A DNA stretch of 23,112 nucleotides from Clostridiales bacterium (GCA_029069015.1 JAIEBL010000302.1:1-23112), one strand, 5' to 3'; positions 12,780-21,423 are shown, numbered from the stretch's first letter. Translations and numbers: made by a program. Notes: generated by a model from the letters alone, not told the origin.

Positions 12780-15368
12780 ATGAAGTTATTCAAACGTATT
12801 TATTATCCCATTATGGCGGCGCTCGTGGTGCTCATGCTGGTGCTCGGCATCGTTGACGCGCACGCGCCCGCATCGAAAGGGAAATTAAAAACGGGCGACG
12901 TGAACGCGGCGTTTGCGCACGCCGAAGAGATCATGGCGGCGGGGGAATCGGGTACGCACAATTCCCTGACGGCGGCATCGCAGGATAGCGTTCGCAGCTA
13001 TATCGTGAATACGCTGAAAAATGCGGGGGTCGCAGAGGTGGATTCCGATATACTCGACGACGACGGCAACAATACGGCGTTGTACGCGACGGTAGACGAC
13101 GTAGCCGTGCCCACGCTGACGGTGCAGAAAGCCACGGTGCGGCAATCTTCGCAAGAGGGCAACGCCATCGCGGTCTCCCGTGAGGTGCGCAACGTGATCG
13201 TGGCAGTGCCCGGGACGAGCGATAAAGCCATTCTGCTGTTTGCCCGCTACGATACGGCGGCGATCGGCGGCGGCGCGGACGCGTCGGCGGCAGGCTCGCT
13301 CCTCGCGGAAGCGCTTCGTGTGGTAAACGGCGCAAAGACGACGAATACGGTTGCCATCGTGTTCGGCGACGCGGGGCAGGAGAACGATCTCGGCGCGCGT
13401 GCGTTCCTTCACCAGTTCGCGGGCTTCGACGGCCTTACGGATAAAATAGAAGCGGTTGCCGATTTCCGTCCCGAGGGCACGGGCGGCACGCTGATGGTCT
13501 ACGGTAAGTCGAATGGCGATCTGACGCTTGTCGGCAAATACGCCAAATTCAACGGCGGCAACTACATGTCGAGTGCGGTGGAAACGCTGCTCTCGCACAG
13601 CGACAGCAAGAGCGGCTCGGATGTGTTCGGCGACTACAACACGCTTGCCTTTACCAACCGTGGCGGCTTTGACGCGTACGGTACGGCGCGCGATTCTTCG
13701 GTCAATAAAAAGCTCGTGCGGCAGCATTTCGCCGCTATGGATAAATTCGTGGGCGCTTTTGCCAATGCGTCGCTTGCCAAAATGGACGCCAAGCAGAGTG
13801 CGGTGTACTTCTCGTACCTCGACGTTATGACGGTTTACTATCCCGTGGCGGTGTCGTTCGTGATCGGCGGCATCTTGCTCGGGCTCATCATTGCAATCAT
13901 CATTCTCAACGTCCGCAATAAAGCTTTCTCGCTTAAAAATATTCTTTTGGGCGCGGCGGTGCAGCTCCTGACGCTGGCGGCGACCTCGCTTTCGTTGCTT
14001 GCGTTCTACTACCTGTTTGCGCTCCTTCTTTCGGGCTTCGGCTCCGTACCGTTCCACGGTATATCCTCGGTGCGGTACGCAGGCACGGGGATGCTCCTTT
14101 CGGCGGTGGCGCTTGCGACGGCGCTTGCGATATTCTTCTATATCGTATTGAAGCGTACGTTCGGCGTAAAGGCGACGGACGTCGTGCGCGGCAATGCGCT
14201 CGTGTGGGGGCTTGCGGCGATCGTCCTTTCGTTCGCGCTTCCAAAGCTGAGTTATCCGTTCACCTGTGTCGCGCTTTTTGCGCTCACGGTGCTTCTTCTT
14301 ACGGTCATCTTCAAGGCCAAATTCAAAGCGCGTTTTAACACCGATATCGAACGGCTCTTCCTGTACGTCTGGCCGATTGTGATCGCGTTGCCGCTTATCA
14401 TGCCTGTGATCTACGCGGCGCAAACGCTGTTCTCTGCCGTGACGATCGTTTTGATTTTGGCGGTGTTTATCGGGCTTGCGGGCTTTATCGCGCCGTACGC
14501 CGATTACCTCAAACCCGTCATCGACCGCGTGTTTAAAAAGCTTCCGCCCCGCACGATCCGCGTGGAGCGCGAAGTGACCGAGCAGGTGGAGGACCGCGCC
14601 AAGAAAGGCAAGTTCACCACCGTGACGAGCAAGAAGGTCATCAAGGAAAAGACGCCTTGGAACTACCTCAACCGTATCGGTGTATCCGCCGTTGCGATCC
14701 TGTCATCGTTTATGATCATTCTGTTCTGCGCCTTTAACGCCACGTTCAGTACGTCGGCGGTGGCGCGCGTATCCTACGCCGATTCGATCTACGACGATGC
14801 ACTGCTGTTCGTCTACGAAAAGAACGGCTCGTCGGCGGCAACGGCGAACGTTGCGGTTTACGACCAGGCGGCGTATAACTACATCCGCTACGCCATTAAC
14901 GATATGCATTGGAACGGCGACGCGCGCGCGTATCAGAAAGAATATGCGGGCAGGGTAGAGGATATTATTCCGCAAGCACCCGACTTCGAAAAGAGCGGCG
15001 ATATCGTGTCCTTCACGCCCTTCGATGCGGCGCACTCGCAAACCACCGTTACGCTGAAAAACGCGTCGGGTGTTACGAGTGTTACCTTTAATCCCGACGA
15101 TGATGAGGACACGGGGCGCAAGAGCGAAGAGTATACGTTCTTAAATCAGGACACGATCACCTTTACGTTGCCGTACGGCTACGAAGCGTTCACCATGGAG
15201 ATCGACGCGTCCTGCGAAATCGAATTTACGCAGCACGTCTACAACGTGACGAACCTCGAAAGCGTGGGCGAAGACTGGAAAAAAATGTACGATTACTACC
15301 TTTCGAATAAGGACGTCGGACCGGCGCTTCGGAGCGGTATCGTGATCAAAGTCACCAAAACGGTATAG
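12780..15368 (+). CDS. M28-like multi-pass membrane protein, probably catalytically dead
   Basis: An 862-residue protein. After one N-terminal membrane segment (about 8-27) comes an extracytoplasmic domain (about 30-335) with the outline of M28 zinc aminopeptidases (ERMP1-like): ILLFARYDTAAIGGGADASAAG, FGDAGQENDLGARAF and the GTGG turn. The metal ligands do not match: the HxD His is Arg156 (Asp158 kept), the bridging Asp167 is kept, the Glu-Glu pair aligns with Gly199-Gln200, the following acid is near Arg230, and the final His aligns near Gly301. About eight further helices lie between 350 and 652, with a basic cytoplasmic loop at 585-625. Residues 655-862 form a second soluble extracytoplasmic domain. 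ATG 12780 is chosen for GGAGG 9 nt upstream; a TTG at 12729 has none. It may bind a peptide or envelope ligand rather than cleave it. Confidence 0.85.
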   Translation: MKLFKRIYYPIMAALVVLMLVLGIVDAHAPASKGKLKTGDVNAAFAHAEEIMAAGESGTHNSLTAASQDSVRSYIVNTLKNAGVAEVDSDILDDDGNNTALYATVDDVAVPTLTVQKATVRQSSQEGNAIAVSREVRNVIVAVPGTSDKAILLFARYDTAAIGGGADASAAGSLLAEALRVVNGAKTTNTVAIVFGDAGQENDLGARAFLHQFAGFDGLTDKIEAVADFRPEGTGGTLMVYGKSNGDLTLVGKYAKFNGGNYMSSAVETLLSHSDSKSGSDVFGDYNTLAFTNRGGFDAYGTARDSSVNKKLVRQHFAAMDKFVGAFANASLAKMDAKQSAVYFSYLDVMTVYYPVAVSFVIGGILLGLIIAIIILNVRNKAFSLKNILLGAAVQLLTLAATSLSLLAFYYLFALLLSGFGSVPFHGISSVRYAGTGMLLSAVALATALAIFFYIVLKRTFGVKATDVVRGNALVWGLAAIVLSFALPKLSYPFTCVALFALTVLLLTVIFKAKFKARFNTDIERLFLYVWPIVIALPLIMPVIYAAQTLFSAVTIVLILAVFIGLAGFIAPYADYLKPVIDRVFKKLPPRTIRVEREVTEQVEDRAKKGKFTTVTSKKVIKEKTPWNYLNRIGVSAVAILSSFMIILFCAFNATFSTSAVARVSYADSIYDDALLFVYEKNGSSAATANVAVYDQAAYNYIRYAINDMHWNGDARAYQKEYAGRVEDIIPQAPDFEKSGDIVSFTPFDAAHSQTTVTLKNASGVTSVTFNPDDDEDTGRKSEEYTFLNQDTITFTLPYGYEAFTMEIDASCEIEFTQHVYNVTNLESVGEDWKKMYDYYLSNKDVGPALRSGIVIKVTKTV

Positions 15369-15390
15369 GTAAACCGAAAAAACAGCATGA

Positions 15391-15432
15391 AAAAGGGTAA
15401 AATTACCAAAAAAAAGGTAATTTTGCCCTTTT
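15391..15432 (+). terminator. Rho-independent terminator after the M28-like gene
   Basis: A 17-bp stem with one G-U pair (arms 15391-15407 and 15416-15432), an all-A 8-nt loop, an A run before and T-rich sequence after. It separates the M28-like gene from the GH95-like gene. Confidence 0.85.
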
Positions 15433-15448
15433 ATTATAAGGTTTACAC

Positions 15449-15478
15449 TAGACAAAAAGCGCTTTCCTATGCTATAAT
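15449..15478 (+). promoter_or_regulatory. Promoter of the GH95-like gene
   Basis: TAGACA (15449-15454) and a perfect TATAAT (15473-15478) spaced by 18 nt. Expected +1 near 15485 leaves an untranslated leader of about 120 nt, in which I see no recognised riboswitch or strong hairpin. Confidence 0.65.
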
Positions 15479-15605
15479 ACTTGTGTTTTTAAACTTAAGC
15501 CGTGCCGTAAGGAAACAGGAAAAAGCAAGCATTTGCGGCGTTTAACGGCAATTGTACTATGCGCATACTATAAATGGAATACTAATTCAAAGGTCGTAAA
15601 GAGGA

Positions 15606-17996
15606 ATGGTAACTATCCGAAAACCCAAAAACGCACTGAAATTCTCGCTGCCCGCAGGGTGGTGGGGCTCGACTTGGCGTGAAGCCTTGCCCACGGGCAA
15701 CGGCGTTATGGGCGCGTCCGTCACGGGCGGCGCCGCCAACGAAGTGATCATGCTCACCCACAGCGACAACTGGTGGCAGGGCGGCGTAGGCGTGTTGCAG
15801 GACGTTGCCGATAAAGTTCCCTCGGTACGGAAGAAGATGGATGACGGCGACGCCATCGGCGCACAGGACGTTTTAAAGAACGCCCTGATCACCAAAAATT
15901 ACCGTCCCACGCTCAGCTATCCGCTTCCCGTATGCGATTTTCACGTGGATATGAAACTCGACCGCGCGGCAAAGGAATACAGCCGCGTGCTCAATATGGA
16001 AAACGGCGAAATTTCCGTTTCGTTCAAAGACGGCGCAACGCGTTACGACCGCTCTATGTTCGTTTCGCGCGCGCAAAATATGCTCGTATACGAGATCACG
16101 CGCACGGGCAGCAAGGCGATCGACGTTAAATTCTCGCTGGATCTGCACGACCGTTTCAACGTGCGCACGCCCGACGCGGTATCCAAACTTCCCGAGGGCG
16201 TCAACGTTAAATACGAAAAGTTCTTCATGTGTTTTTCGGCGCGTTCCGATTCGGGCGCGGAGTTCGGCGCGGTGGGCTTTATCAACCACTACGGCGGCGA
16301 ACAGATCGTAGAAACGAGCGGCATTACCATTCGCGGCGCCGAACGTGTTCTCGTGATCATGCGCCCCTTCGTGGAGAGCCAGCGCGAAAAAGAATGGAAG
16401 GCAATCAAAGAATCGCTCAAAGCGGTCAAGTCCACCTACGAAAAACTTTTAAAAGAGCATACGCCCCTGCACAATAAGCTGTTCAACAGCGCCGAGCTCG
16501 ACCTCGACGCCGAGAACCGCGAGCTTTGCACCGACGATCTGATCAAAAAAGCATTTACGGACGGGGAAGTCAGTCTCGCACTCGTCGAAAAACTTTGGGC
16601 GTACGGCCGCTATCTTATGATTTGCGGTTCGTCCTCGGCTTCGCATCCCTTGCCGCCCTACGGACTGTGGTGCGGCGACTATAAAGCGCCGAACAGTCAG
16701 ATTAATGCGGCGGGTAGTTTACAGACTACGTATTCGCACGTGCTTTCGGGCAATTTGGCGGATCAGCTTCTCAGCGTGTTTACCTACTACGAGAGCGTGC
16801 TCGACGATCTGAAAAAGAGCGCGTCCCGTCTTTACGGTTGCCGCGGCATCTTTATTCCCGCCGTTACGGCGCACGGTACGGGCGTTCCCGGCACGGTGGA
16901 CAGCGGCGTACTGCACTTTACGGGCGTTGCGGGTTGGATCGCGCATTTGTTCTACGACTATGCGCTCTACACCGACGACGCGAAATTCCTGAAAATGCGC
17001 GCATTGCCTTTTATGAAAGAGGTTGCGCTCTTCTATGAAAACTTCTTTAAAGTGAACGCGCAAGGCAAGTACGACGCTTGCCCGTCGTATTCGCCCGACA
17101 CGACCCCCGGCAACTATTCCAACGGCGGCATCGATACGTTACAGATCGCACGCGACGCCACCGTCGATTTTGCCATCGCAAAAGAACTCTTTACCGACCT
17201 CGTGGAAGGCAGCGAGCGCGCAGGCATCAACAAGAGCGATATCCCCAAGTGGAAGGATATGCTGACGCGCATACCCGACTACCGTCTGAACGAGGACGGC
17301 ACGGTGCGCGAGTACCTCGACGCCGCATTCTCGGACAATTACGCTTCGGCTTCGACGTCTATGTTCTATCCCGTGTATCAGAGCGGCGAGATTACGCCCT
17401 CGTCGGAACTGTATAAAGCTTTCTACAACACCGCCAAAAAGAAGCTCTCGGGGGCGAGCGCCGACCACACGAGTATGAGTCTGAGCCGTTACGCTTCGCT
17501 CTTTGCGGCATTCGGTGACGGCGATACCGCACTTGAACTGATCAGCACGCTCACGCGCACGATGGCAATGAACAACCTCGTATTCTCGGCGACCGACTGG
17601 CGCGGCATGGGCGCGGGCGGCAACGGCAAGTGGGCGCAATACACCGTGGAAAGCAACATGGGCGTGACCGCCGCATTGCAGGACATGTTCGTGCAGTCCG
17701 ATGCCAAAACGATTCGCTTGCTTCCGGCGCTTCCGTCTTCTTTCCTCAAAGGCCAAATCGACGGCATGCAGACGCGTACGGGCGTAGAAGTGACCTCGCT
17801 CGTTTGGGATAAGCGCAAGGGCTTGGTGTCGGTGAAACTCAAATCGCGCCGCGCTTGCACGATCGATCTGAAACTGCCGCAGGGCGCAAAACGCTTCAAG
17901 CAGATCGGCAGCGAGAAAATCGACTACGAAAGCGGCACGGTAACGGGCTTGGATCTTACGGCGGGCAAAGTGACCGTTCTCGATATCCGTCTGTAA
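15606..17996 (+). CDS. GH95-like glycoside hydrolase family protein
   Basis: A 796-residue cytoplasmic protein (no signal peptide) with the layout and length of GH95 (alpha-L-fucosidase/galactosidase family). The N-terminal beta-sandwich opens with WREALPTGNGVMGASVTGG and ends the first motif with NWWQGG. An (alpha/alpha)6 barrel follows from about residue 310, with YGLWCGDY, CPSYSPD, LSRYASLFAAFGDGD, ESNMGVTAAL and RLLPALP. The four positions used in characterised GH95 fucosidases differ: the paired Asn (NxN before the LQ) align with Ala369 and Ser371, the general acid Glu of SPE is Asp498, and the Asp of DxNFG is Glu682. It is therefore a divergent member with a different or lost activity; alpha-L-fucosidase should not be assumed. 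GAGG precedes ATG 15606. Expressed alone, with its own promoter and terminator. Confidence 0.82.
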   Translation: MVTIRKPKNALKFSLPAGWWGSTWREALPTGNGVMGASVTGGAANEVIMLTHSDNWWQGGVGVLQDVADKVPSVRKKMDDGDAIGAQDVLKNALITKNYRPTLSYPLPVCDFHVDMKLDRAAKEYSRVLNMENGEISVSFKDGATRYDRSMFVSRAQNMLVYEITRTGSKAIDVKFSLDLHDRFNVRTPDAVSKLPEGVNVKYEKFFMCFSARSDSGAEFGAVGFINHYGGEQIVETSGITIRGAERVLVIMRPFVESQREKEWKAIKESLKAVKSTYEKLLKEHTPLHNKLFNSAELDLDAENRELCTDDLIKKAFTDGEVSLALVEKLWAYGRYLMICGSSSASHPLPPYGLWCGDYKAPNSQINAAGSLQTTYSHVLSGNLADQLLSVFTYYESVLDDLKKSASRLYGCRGIFIPAVTAHGTGVPGTVDSGVLHFTGVAGWIAHLFYDYALYTDDAKFLKMRALPFMKEVALFYENFFKVNAQGKYDACPSYSPDTTPGNYSNGGIDTLQIARDATVDFAIAKELFTDLVEGSERAGINKSDIPKWKDMLTRIPDYRLNEDGTVREYLDAAFSDNYASASTSMFYPVYQSGEITPSSELYKAFYNTAKKKLSGASADHTSMSLSRYASLFAAFGDGDTALELISTLTRTMAMNNLVFSATDWRGMGAGGNGKWAQYTVESNMGVTAALQDMFVQSDAKTIRLLPALPSSFLKGQIDGMQTRTGVEVTSLVWDKRKGLVSVKLKSRRACTIDLKLPQGAKRFKQIGSEKIDYESGTVTGLDLTAGKVTVLDIRL

Positions 17997-18014
17997 AATC
18001 GAACAACAAAAAAC

Positions 18015-18049
18015 AAAGAGGTAACACGAAAGCGTGTTACCTCTTTTTC
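18015..18049. terminator. Strong bidirectional terminator
   Basis: A perfect 14-bp stem (18015-18028 and 18033-18046) closed by an AAAG loop, with a T run on the plus strand and an A run before it that becomes a T run on the minus strand. It ends both the GH95-like gene and the convergent XRE gene. Confidence 0.9.
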
Positions 18050-18081
18050 GTATGCTTTTCTTCCGGGGTAGGGGACGCTAC

Positions 18082-18288
18082 TCAGATTGCGCGTCCTACC
18101 AAAAAATCGATGCTTACGTTAAAATAATCGGCAAGCGCAATGAGTGAGGTCATGGTGGGTTCGCGCAAACCGTTTTCCCATAGGCTGATAATGCCCTTGC
18201 TGACCGCAATTGCCTTTGCGAGTTGCTCTTGTCCCAACCCTTTCTCCATGCGCAGTTCTTTTAAAATTTCTCCGAACGAAGCTTTCAT
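18082..18288 (-). CDS. Small XRE-family helix-turn-helix regulator
   Basis: A 68-residue protein that is almost entirely one Cro/C1-type helix-turn-helix domain (about 5-60): LKELRMEKGLGQEQLAKAIAVSKGIISLWENGLREPTMTSLIALADYFNVSIDFLVG. This is the classic pattern of small DNA-binding repressors that bind palindromes as dimers. No effector domain is present. No Shine-Dalgarno precedes ATG 18288; the upstream bases are AT-rich, including a GATAAT (18301-18296) whose spacing would give a nearly absent leader, but no good -35 is seen. It diverges from the zinc-ribbon gene, and candidate operators lie in the shared region. Confidence 0.88.
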   Translation of the reverse strand: MKASFGEILKELRMEKGLGQEQLAKAIAVSKGIISLWENGLREPTMTSLIALADYFNVSIDFLVGRAI

Positions 18289-18301
18289 ACTATTTATTAT
18301 C

Positions 18302-18313
18302 TTACAAAAGTAA
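18302..18313. promoter_or_regulatory. Second, imperfect operator-like site next to the XRE start
   Basis: TTACAAAAGTAA keeps the outer TTAC/GTAA arms of the 18-bp palindrome 15 nt away. It lies just upstream of the XRE start codon, over its probable promoter, which suggests autoregulation. Confidence 0.4.
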
Positions 18314-18322
18314 ACAAAACGC

Positions 18323-18352
18323 TTGACTTCTTACAATTGTAAGAATTATACT
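18323..18352 (+). promoter_or_regulatory. Promoter with embedded 18-bp palindromic operator
   Basis: TTGACT (18323-18328) and TATACT (18347-18352) spaced by 18 nt drive the zinc-ribbon gene. The perfect palindrome TTCTTACAATTGTAAGAA (18328-18345) fills almost the entire spacer, so a bound repressor would block RNA polymerase. The adjacent XRE protein is the obvious candidate. Confidence 0.7.
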
Positions 18353-18381
18353 ATACATATCAAACAAAAGGAGTACGGAAA

Positions 18382-18690
18382 ATGTTTTGTAAAAAATGCG
18401 GTGCGGAAATTGACGACAATGCGGTTGTTTGCCCCAAGTGCGGAGTAGCGACCGAAAACTACCAAAAGCAGTCCGATAACGGGCAAAAACCGACAAAAGG
18501 GAAAGAGGGGAACGGTATCGCCATTGCGGGATTTATCTGCTCTTTCTTTATACCGTTACTCGGTTGGATTTTCGGCGGTATCGGACTCGCGCGGTCAAAA
18601 CAGCGTAACGGCAAAGGCAAGGGCTTTGCGATCGCGGCATTGACGATCGCTTCCGTGGTGTTTCTGATTGCTTTGGGTTTGCAGATGTAA
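18382..18690 (+). CDS. Zinc-ribbon membrane protein (DUF4190-like)
   Basis: A 102-residue protein with an N-terminal zinc ribbon (Cys3, Cys6, Cys18, Cys21: CKKCG and CPKCG), a polar Lys/Gln-rich linker, and two membrane segments (about 48-72 and 78-101) in the GIAIAGFICSFF / GGIGLARS / GKGFAIAALTIASVVF pattern of DUF4190-type proteins. The ribbon should face the cytoplasm. The family is common in Firmicutes and has no established function. AAAGGAG lies 8 nt before ATG 18382. Controlled by a promoter with a palindromic operator shared with the divergent XRE gene. Confidence 0.82.
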   Translation: MFCKKCGAEIDDNAVVCPKCGVATENYQKQSDNGQKPTKGKEGNGIAIAGFICSFFIPLLGWIFGGIGLARSKQRNGKGKGFAIAALTIASVVFLIALGLQM

Positions 18691-18725
18691 ACGCCACTTT
18701 CGAAAATTGATATTTTGTTTCGTTG

Positions 18726-18764
18726 AAACGGGCGGGCACGCATTGTGTCTATGCCCGTTTTTTA
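18726..18764 (+). terminator. Terminator of the zinc-ribbon gene
   Basis: An 8-bp AAACGGGC/GCCCGTTT stem (18726-18733 and 18753-18760), or alternatively CGGGCA/TGCCCG (18733-18738 and 18752-18757), runs into a T run. It directly abuts the stop codon of convergent dapB at 18765. Confidence 0.7.
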
Positions 18765-19511
18765 TTATCCGAATGTAGCGGCTAAAAGGTCGTGCATGCC
18801 GTACAGTCCTGCGTCTTGCGCAAGAAGAAAGCGGGCAGCGCGGAGCGCGCCGTCGGCAAAGACGGTGCGGTTCGTCGCCCGATGGGTGAGGATCAGGCTT
18901 TCGTCGTGACCGTAGAAGCAAACCTCGTGCGTGCCCGCTTCCGTGCCGCCGCGCACGGCGTGTACGCCGATTTCGTTTTTTTCTCGCGGCGCAATGCCTT
19001 CTCGACCGAATGCGTACTTCGGCGCATAGGGAAGACCTTTTTCCGCTGCGCTACAAAGCATTTTAGCCGTGCCGGACGGGGCGTCCTCTTTCTGATTGTG
19101 GTGGCGCTCGACGATTTCGATATCGAATCCGTTTAAAATGCGCGCGGCTTTTTCGGTCAGGTAGGCAAGCGCTTGCACGCCGATGCTCATATTTGCGCTT
19201 TTGAAAACGGGCACGCTTTTAGAAAGCGCGGCGATTTGCTCTTCCTCTTTTTCGCTGTATCCCGTCGTGGCAAGCACGCAGGGACACCGCCGTGCTTCTG
19301 CGAGCGCACACACCTTCGGGAGCGTTTGAGGGCGTGAGAAGTCTATAATGACGTCAAACGGCACGTTTACGTCATCTGCGCGCGTAAAGACGGGATAAAG
19401 AGCGGATGAATCTCGGTCCAGTCCGCCCGTAACGGTCACGCCGTGCGCGAGCGCTTGTTCCGTCAGCGCTCTGCCCATTTTTCCGCAAATACCTACGATA
19501 AATATGTTCAT
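18765..19511 (-). CDS. dapB: 4-hydroxy-tetrahydrodipicolinate reductase
   Basis: A 248-residue NAD(P)H-dependent reductase of the lysine/diaminopimelate pathway, making tetrahydrodipicolinate. The nucleotide-binding loop is GICGKMG (7-13). The active-site segment ERHHNQKEDAPSGTA carries His137, His138 and Lys141 and the substrate-binding SGT; ATTGYSEKEE and SANMSIGV are also in place. Length is normal. The start overlaps the dapA stop by 4 nt (ATGA), with AAGGGGG just upstream, so translation is coupled. Last gene of asd-dapA-dapB. Confidence 0.96.
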   Translation of the reverse strand: MNIFIVGICGKMGRALTEQALAHGVTVTGGLDRDSSALYPVFTRADDVNVPFDVIIDFSRPQTLPKVCALAEARRCPCVLATTGYSEKEEEQIAALSKSVPVFKSANMSIGVQALAYLTEKAARILNGFDIEIVERHHNQKEDAPSGTAKMLCSAAEKGLPYAPKYAFGREGIAPREKNEIGVHAVRGGTEAGTHEVCFYGHDESLILTHRATNRTVFADGALRAARFLLAQDAGLYGMHDLLAATFG

Positions 19512-20404
19512 GCGCGCCCCCTTTTGAAAATGCCGAGTTTTTCCATTTCGGTTTGAAGCTGCTCAGCGTGCTGCGGTTCTAACGCGGTGAGCGGCAGGCG
19601 AGGCGCCCCTGCGCTTATGCCGATGAACTCTAACGCCTTTTTGCAGGGGATGGGGTTTACCTCGCAAAACAATGCTTCCAAAAAGGGCGCAAGCTCGAAT
19701 TGCAGATTCGCCGCCTCGTCGTACTTTCCTTGTTGGCACAGTTCGGCGAGCGTCACCATGCGGCGGGGGATCACGTTTGCCGCAACCGATATAACGCCGC
19801 ACGCGCCCATTGCCATGGCGGGTAGGGTAAGCGCGTCGTCGCCGCAGTAAAAATCCATTACGTCGTGCGTCAGGCGGGCAACGGCAAGCAGTTGCCGAAC
19901 GTCGCCGCTTGCTTCTTTTATTCCGCGCACGTTTTCAAGCGATGCAAGCCGCGCTATCGTTTCGGGTGCAAGCGAGAACCCCGTGCGCGCGGGCACGTTG
20001 TAGGCGATGATGGGAATATGTACGGCGTCCGAAATCGCGGCGTAGTGTCGCACCGCGCCGTTTTGCGTGCATTTGTTGTAGTAGGGCGTCACGGCGAGAA
20101 GTCCGTCTGCTCCGCACGCTTCGCATTTCTTTGCAAAGGCGACCGTTTCGGCGGTGTCGTTACTCCCGCAACCCGCAAAGACGGGCACGCGCTTGTTTGC
20201 GATTTCCACGGCGGCTGTGATTACGCGCACCTGTTCGCTCTCGGTGAGGGTAGAGGGCTCGCCCGTCGTGCCGCAGACGAACAGCGCTTGCACGCCGCCC
20301 GCAAGCGTATGGTTTATGAGCTTTTCGAAAACGGCGAGATCGATACCGCCGCCCACGTTAAAGGGCGTAACGAGCGCCGCGCCGCAGCCTTGAAACAAAT
20401 GCAT
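19508..20404 (-). CDS. dapA: 4-hydroxy-tetrahydrodipicolinate synthase
   Basis: A 298-residue class I aldolase condensing pyruvate with aspartate semialdehyde. Schiff-base Lys163 lies in GIKEASGD; Thr46 and Thr47 in CGTTGEP, Tyr109 in TPYYNK, Tyr135 in AYNVPARTG and Arg140 match the known active site. A small oddity is TPYYNKCTQ, with Cys where Pro is usual. ATG 20404 is chosen because GAGG lies 8 nt upstream and the protein then opens with the family's GCGAALVTPF; the frame from 20509 only adds asd sequence read in another frame. It follows asd after 23 nt. Confidence 0.96.
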   Translation of the reverse strand: MHLFQGCGAALVTPFNVGGGIDLAVFEKLINHTLAGGVQALFVCGTTGEPSTLTESEQVRVITAAVEIANKRVPVFAGCGSNDTAETVAFAKKCEACGADGLLAVTPYYNKCTQNGAVRHYAAISDAVHIPIIAYNVPARTGFSLAPETIARLASLENVRGIKEASGDVRQLLAVARLTHDVMDFYCGDDALTLPAMAMGACGVISVAANVIPRRMVTLAELCQQGKYDEAANLQFELAPFLEALFCEVNPIPCKKALEFIGISAGAPRLPLTALEPQHAEQLQTEMEKLGIFKRGRA

Positions 20405-20427
20405 ATGGGATGCCTCTTCAAATGGTT

Positions 20428-21423
20428 TTAGGATAACGCGATCAGCTTTTGCAAGATCTGTACCGCGTTGGTTGCCGCACCCTTGCGGATATTGTCGGCG
20501 ACTACCCAAAGGTTGACGCCGCTCTCCACGCTCTCGTCCTTTCGTATTCTGCCCACGAACACTTCGTCGCGGTCGGCAAGCTCGCGCGGCGTGGGGTAGA
20601 CGCCGTGCTCTACGTCGTCCATGACGACGACGCCTTCGGCTTTTTGCAGCGTTTTGCGCACGCTCTCCGCCGTCACGGACGTAGAAAATTCTACGTTGAT
20701 GCTTTCACTGTGCCCGTAAAATACGGGAACGCGCACTGTGGTGGCGGTGATACGCAAAGCCGGTTCGCCCAAAATCTTGCGCGTCTCGAACATCATCTTT
20801 TCTTCCTCTTTCGTGTAGCCGTTCGGCAAAAAGGCGTCGATATGCGGCAACACGTTGCCGAAAACGGGCAGGGGAAACTTCTTGGGCGGCTCGCCGTTTA
20901 TGCCGTTTTGCAGATCGTCGTAGCCGCGCCTGCCCGCACCCGATACCGCCTGATAGGTGGAATACACGATGCGCTTGATGCCGTATGCGCGGTGCAAGGG
21001 GGCGAGCGCAACGACTGCGGCAATGGTGGAGCAGTTGGGGTTTGCGATGATCCCTTTGTGCTTTGCGAGGTCGCTTGCATTGACCTCAGGCACGACGAGC
21101 GGCACGCTTTGGTCGGTGCGCCACCTGCTCGAATTGTCGATGACCACCGTATCGAGCGAGGCAAAGAGCGGAGCATACATCTCACTGACCGCCGCGCCCG
21201 CCGAAAAAAGCGCAAAGTCCGCCTTGCACTTACGAACGGCGCCTTCCGTCAGTTCGTGAACATAGTGCGGCTCACCGCGAAAATACAGGGTTTGCCCCTT
21301 CGAGCGCGCCGAAGCAAATAAGCGCAGATCGCCGACGGGGACGTTCTGCTCTTCGAGCACCTGTATCATTTTTCTGCCTACCATTCCGGTAGCGCCGACT
21401 ACGGCAACGCTATACGTTTTCAT
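20428..21423 (-). CDS. asd: Aspartate-semialdehyde dehydrogenase
   Basis: A 331-residue NADPH-dependent enzyme converting aspartyl phosphate to aspartate semialdehyde, the branch point to lysine, diaminopimelate, threonine and methionine. The GATGMVG loop (10-16) binds NADP, Cys131 in NPNCSTI is the nucleophile, and YQAVSGAGRRG and the GHSESINVEF segment with the active-site His are present. Length is normal. First gene of asd-dapA-dapB. The ribosome binding site is weak (AAAGAAG), and in the 140 nt upstream I found neither a convincing promoter on this strand nor a lysine riboswitch. Confidence 0.96.
   Translation of the reverse strand: MKTYSVAVVGATGMVGRKMIQVLEEQNVPVGDLRLFASARSKGQTLYFRGEPHYVHELTEGAVRKCKADFALFSAGAAVSEMYAPLFASLDTVVIDNSSRWRTDQSVPLVVPEVNASDLAKHKGIIANPNCSTIAAVVALAPLHRAYGIKRIVYSTYQAVSGAGRRGYDDLQNGINGEPPKKFPLPVFGNVLPHIDAFLPNGYTKEEEKMMFETRKILGEPALRITATTVRVPVFYGHSESINVEFSTSVTAESVRKTLQKAEGVVVMDDVEHGVYPTPRELADRDEVFVGRIRKDESVESGVNLWVVADNIRKGAATNAVQILQKLIALS

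Noticed and set aside
12885-14423. A 512-codon open frame on the minus strand
   Set aside because: Antisense to the M28-like gene; extremely Arg/His-rich translation with no domain, and no ribosome binding site.
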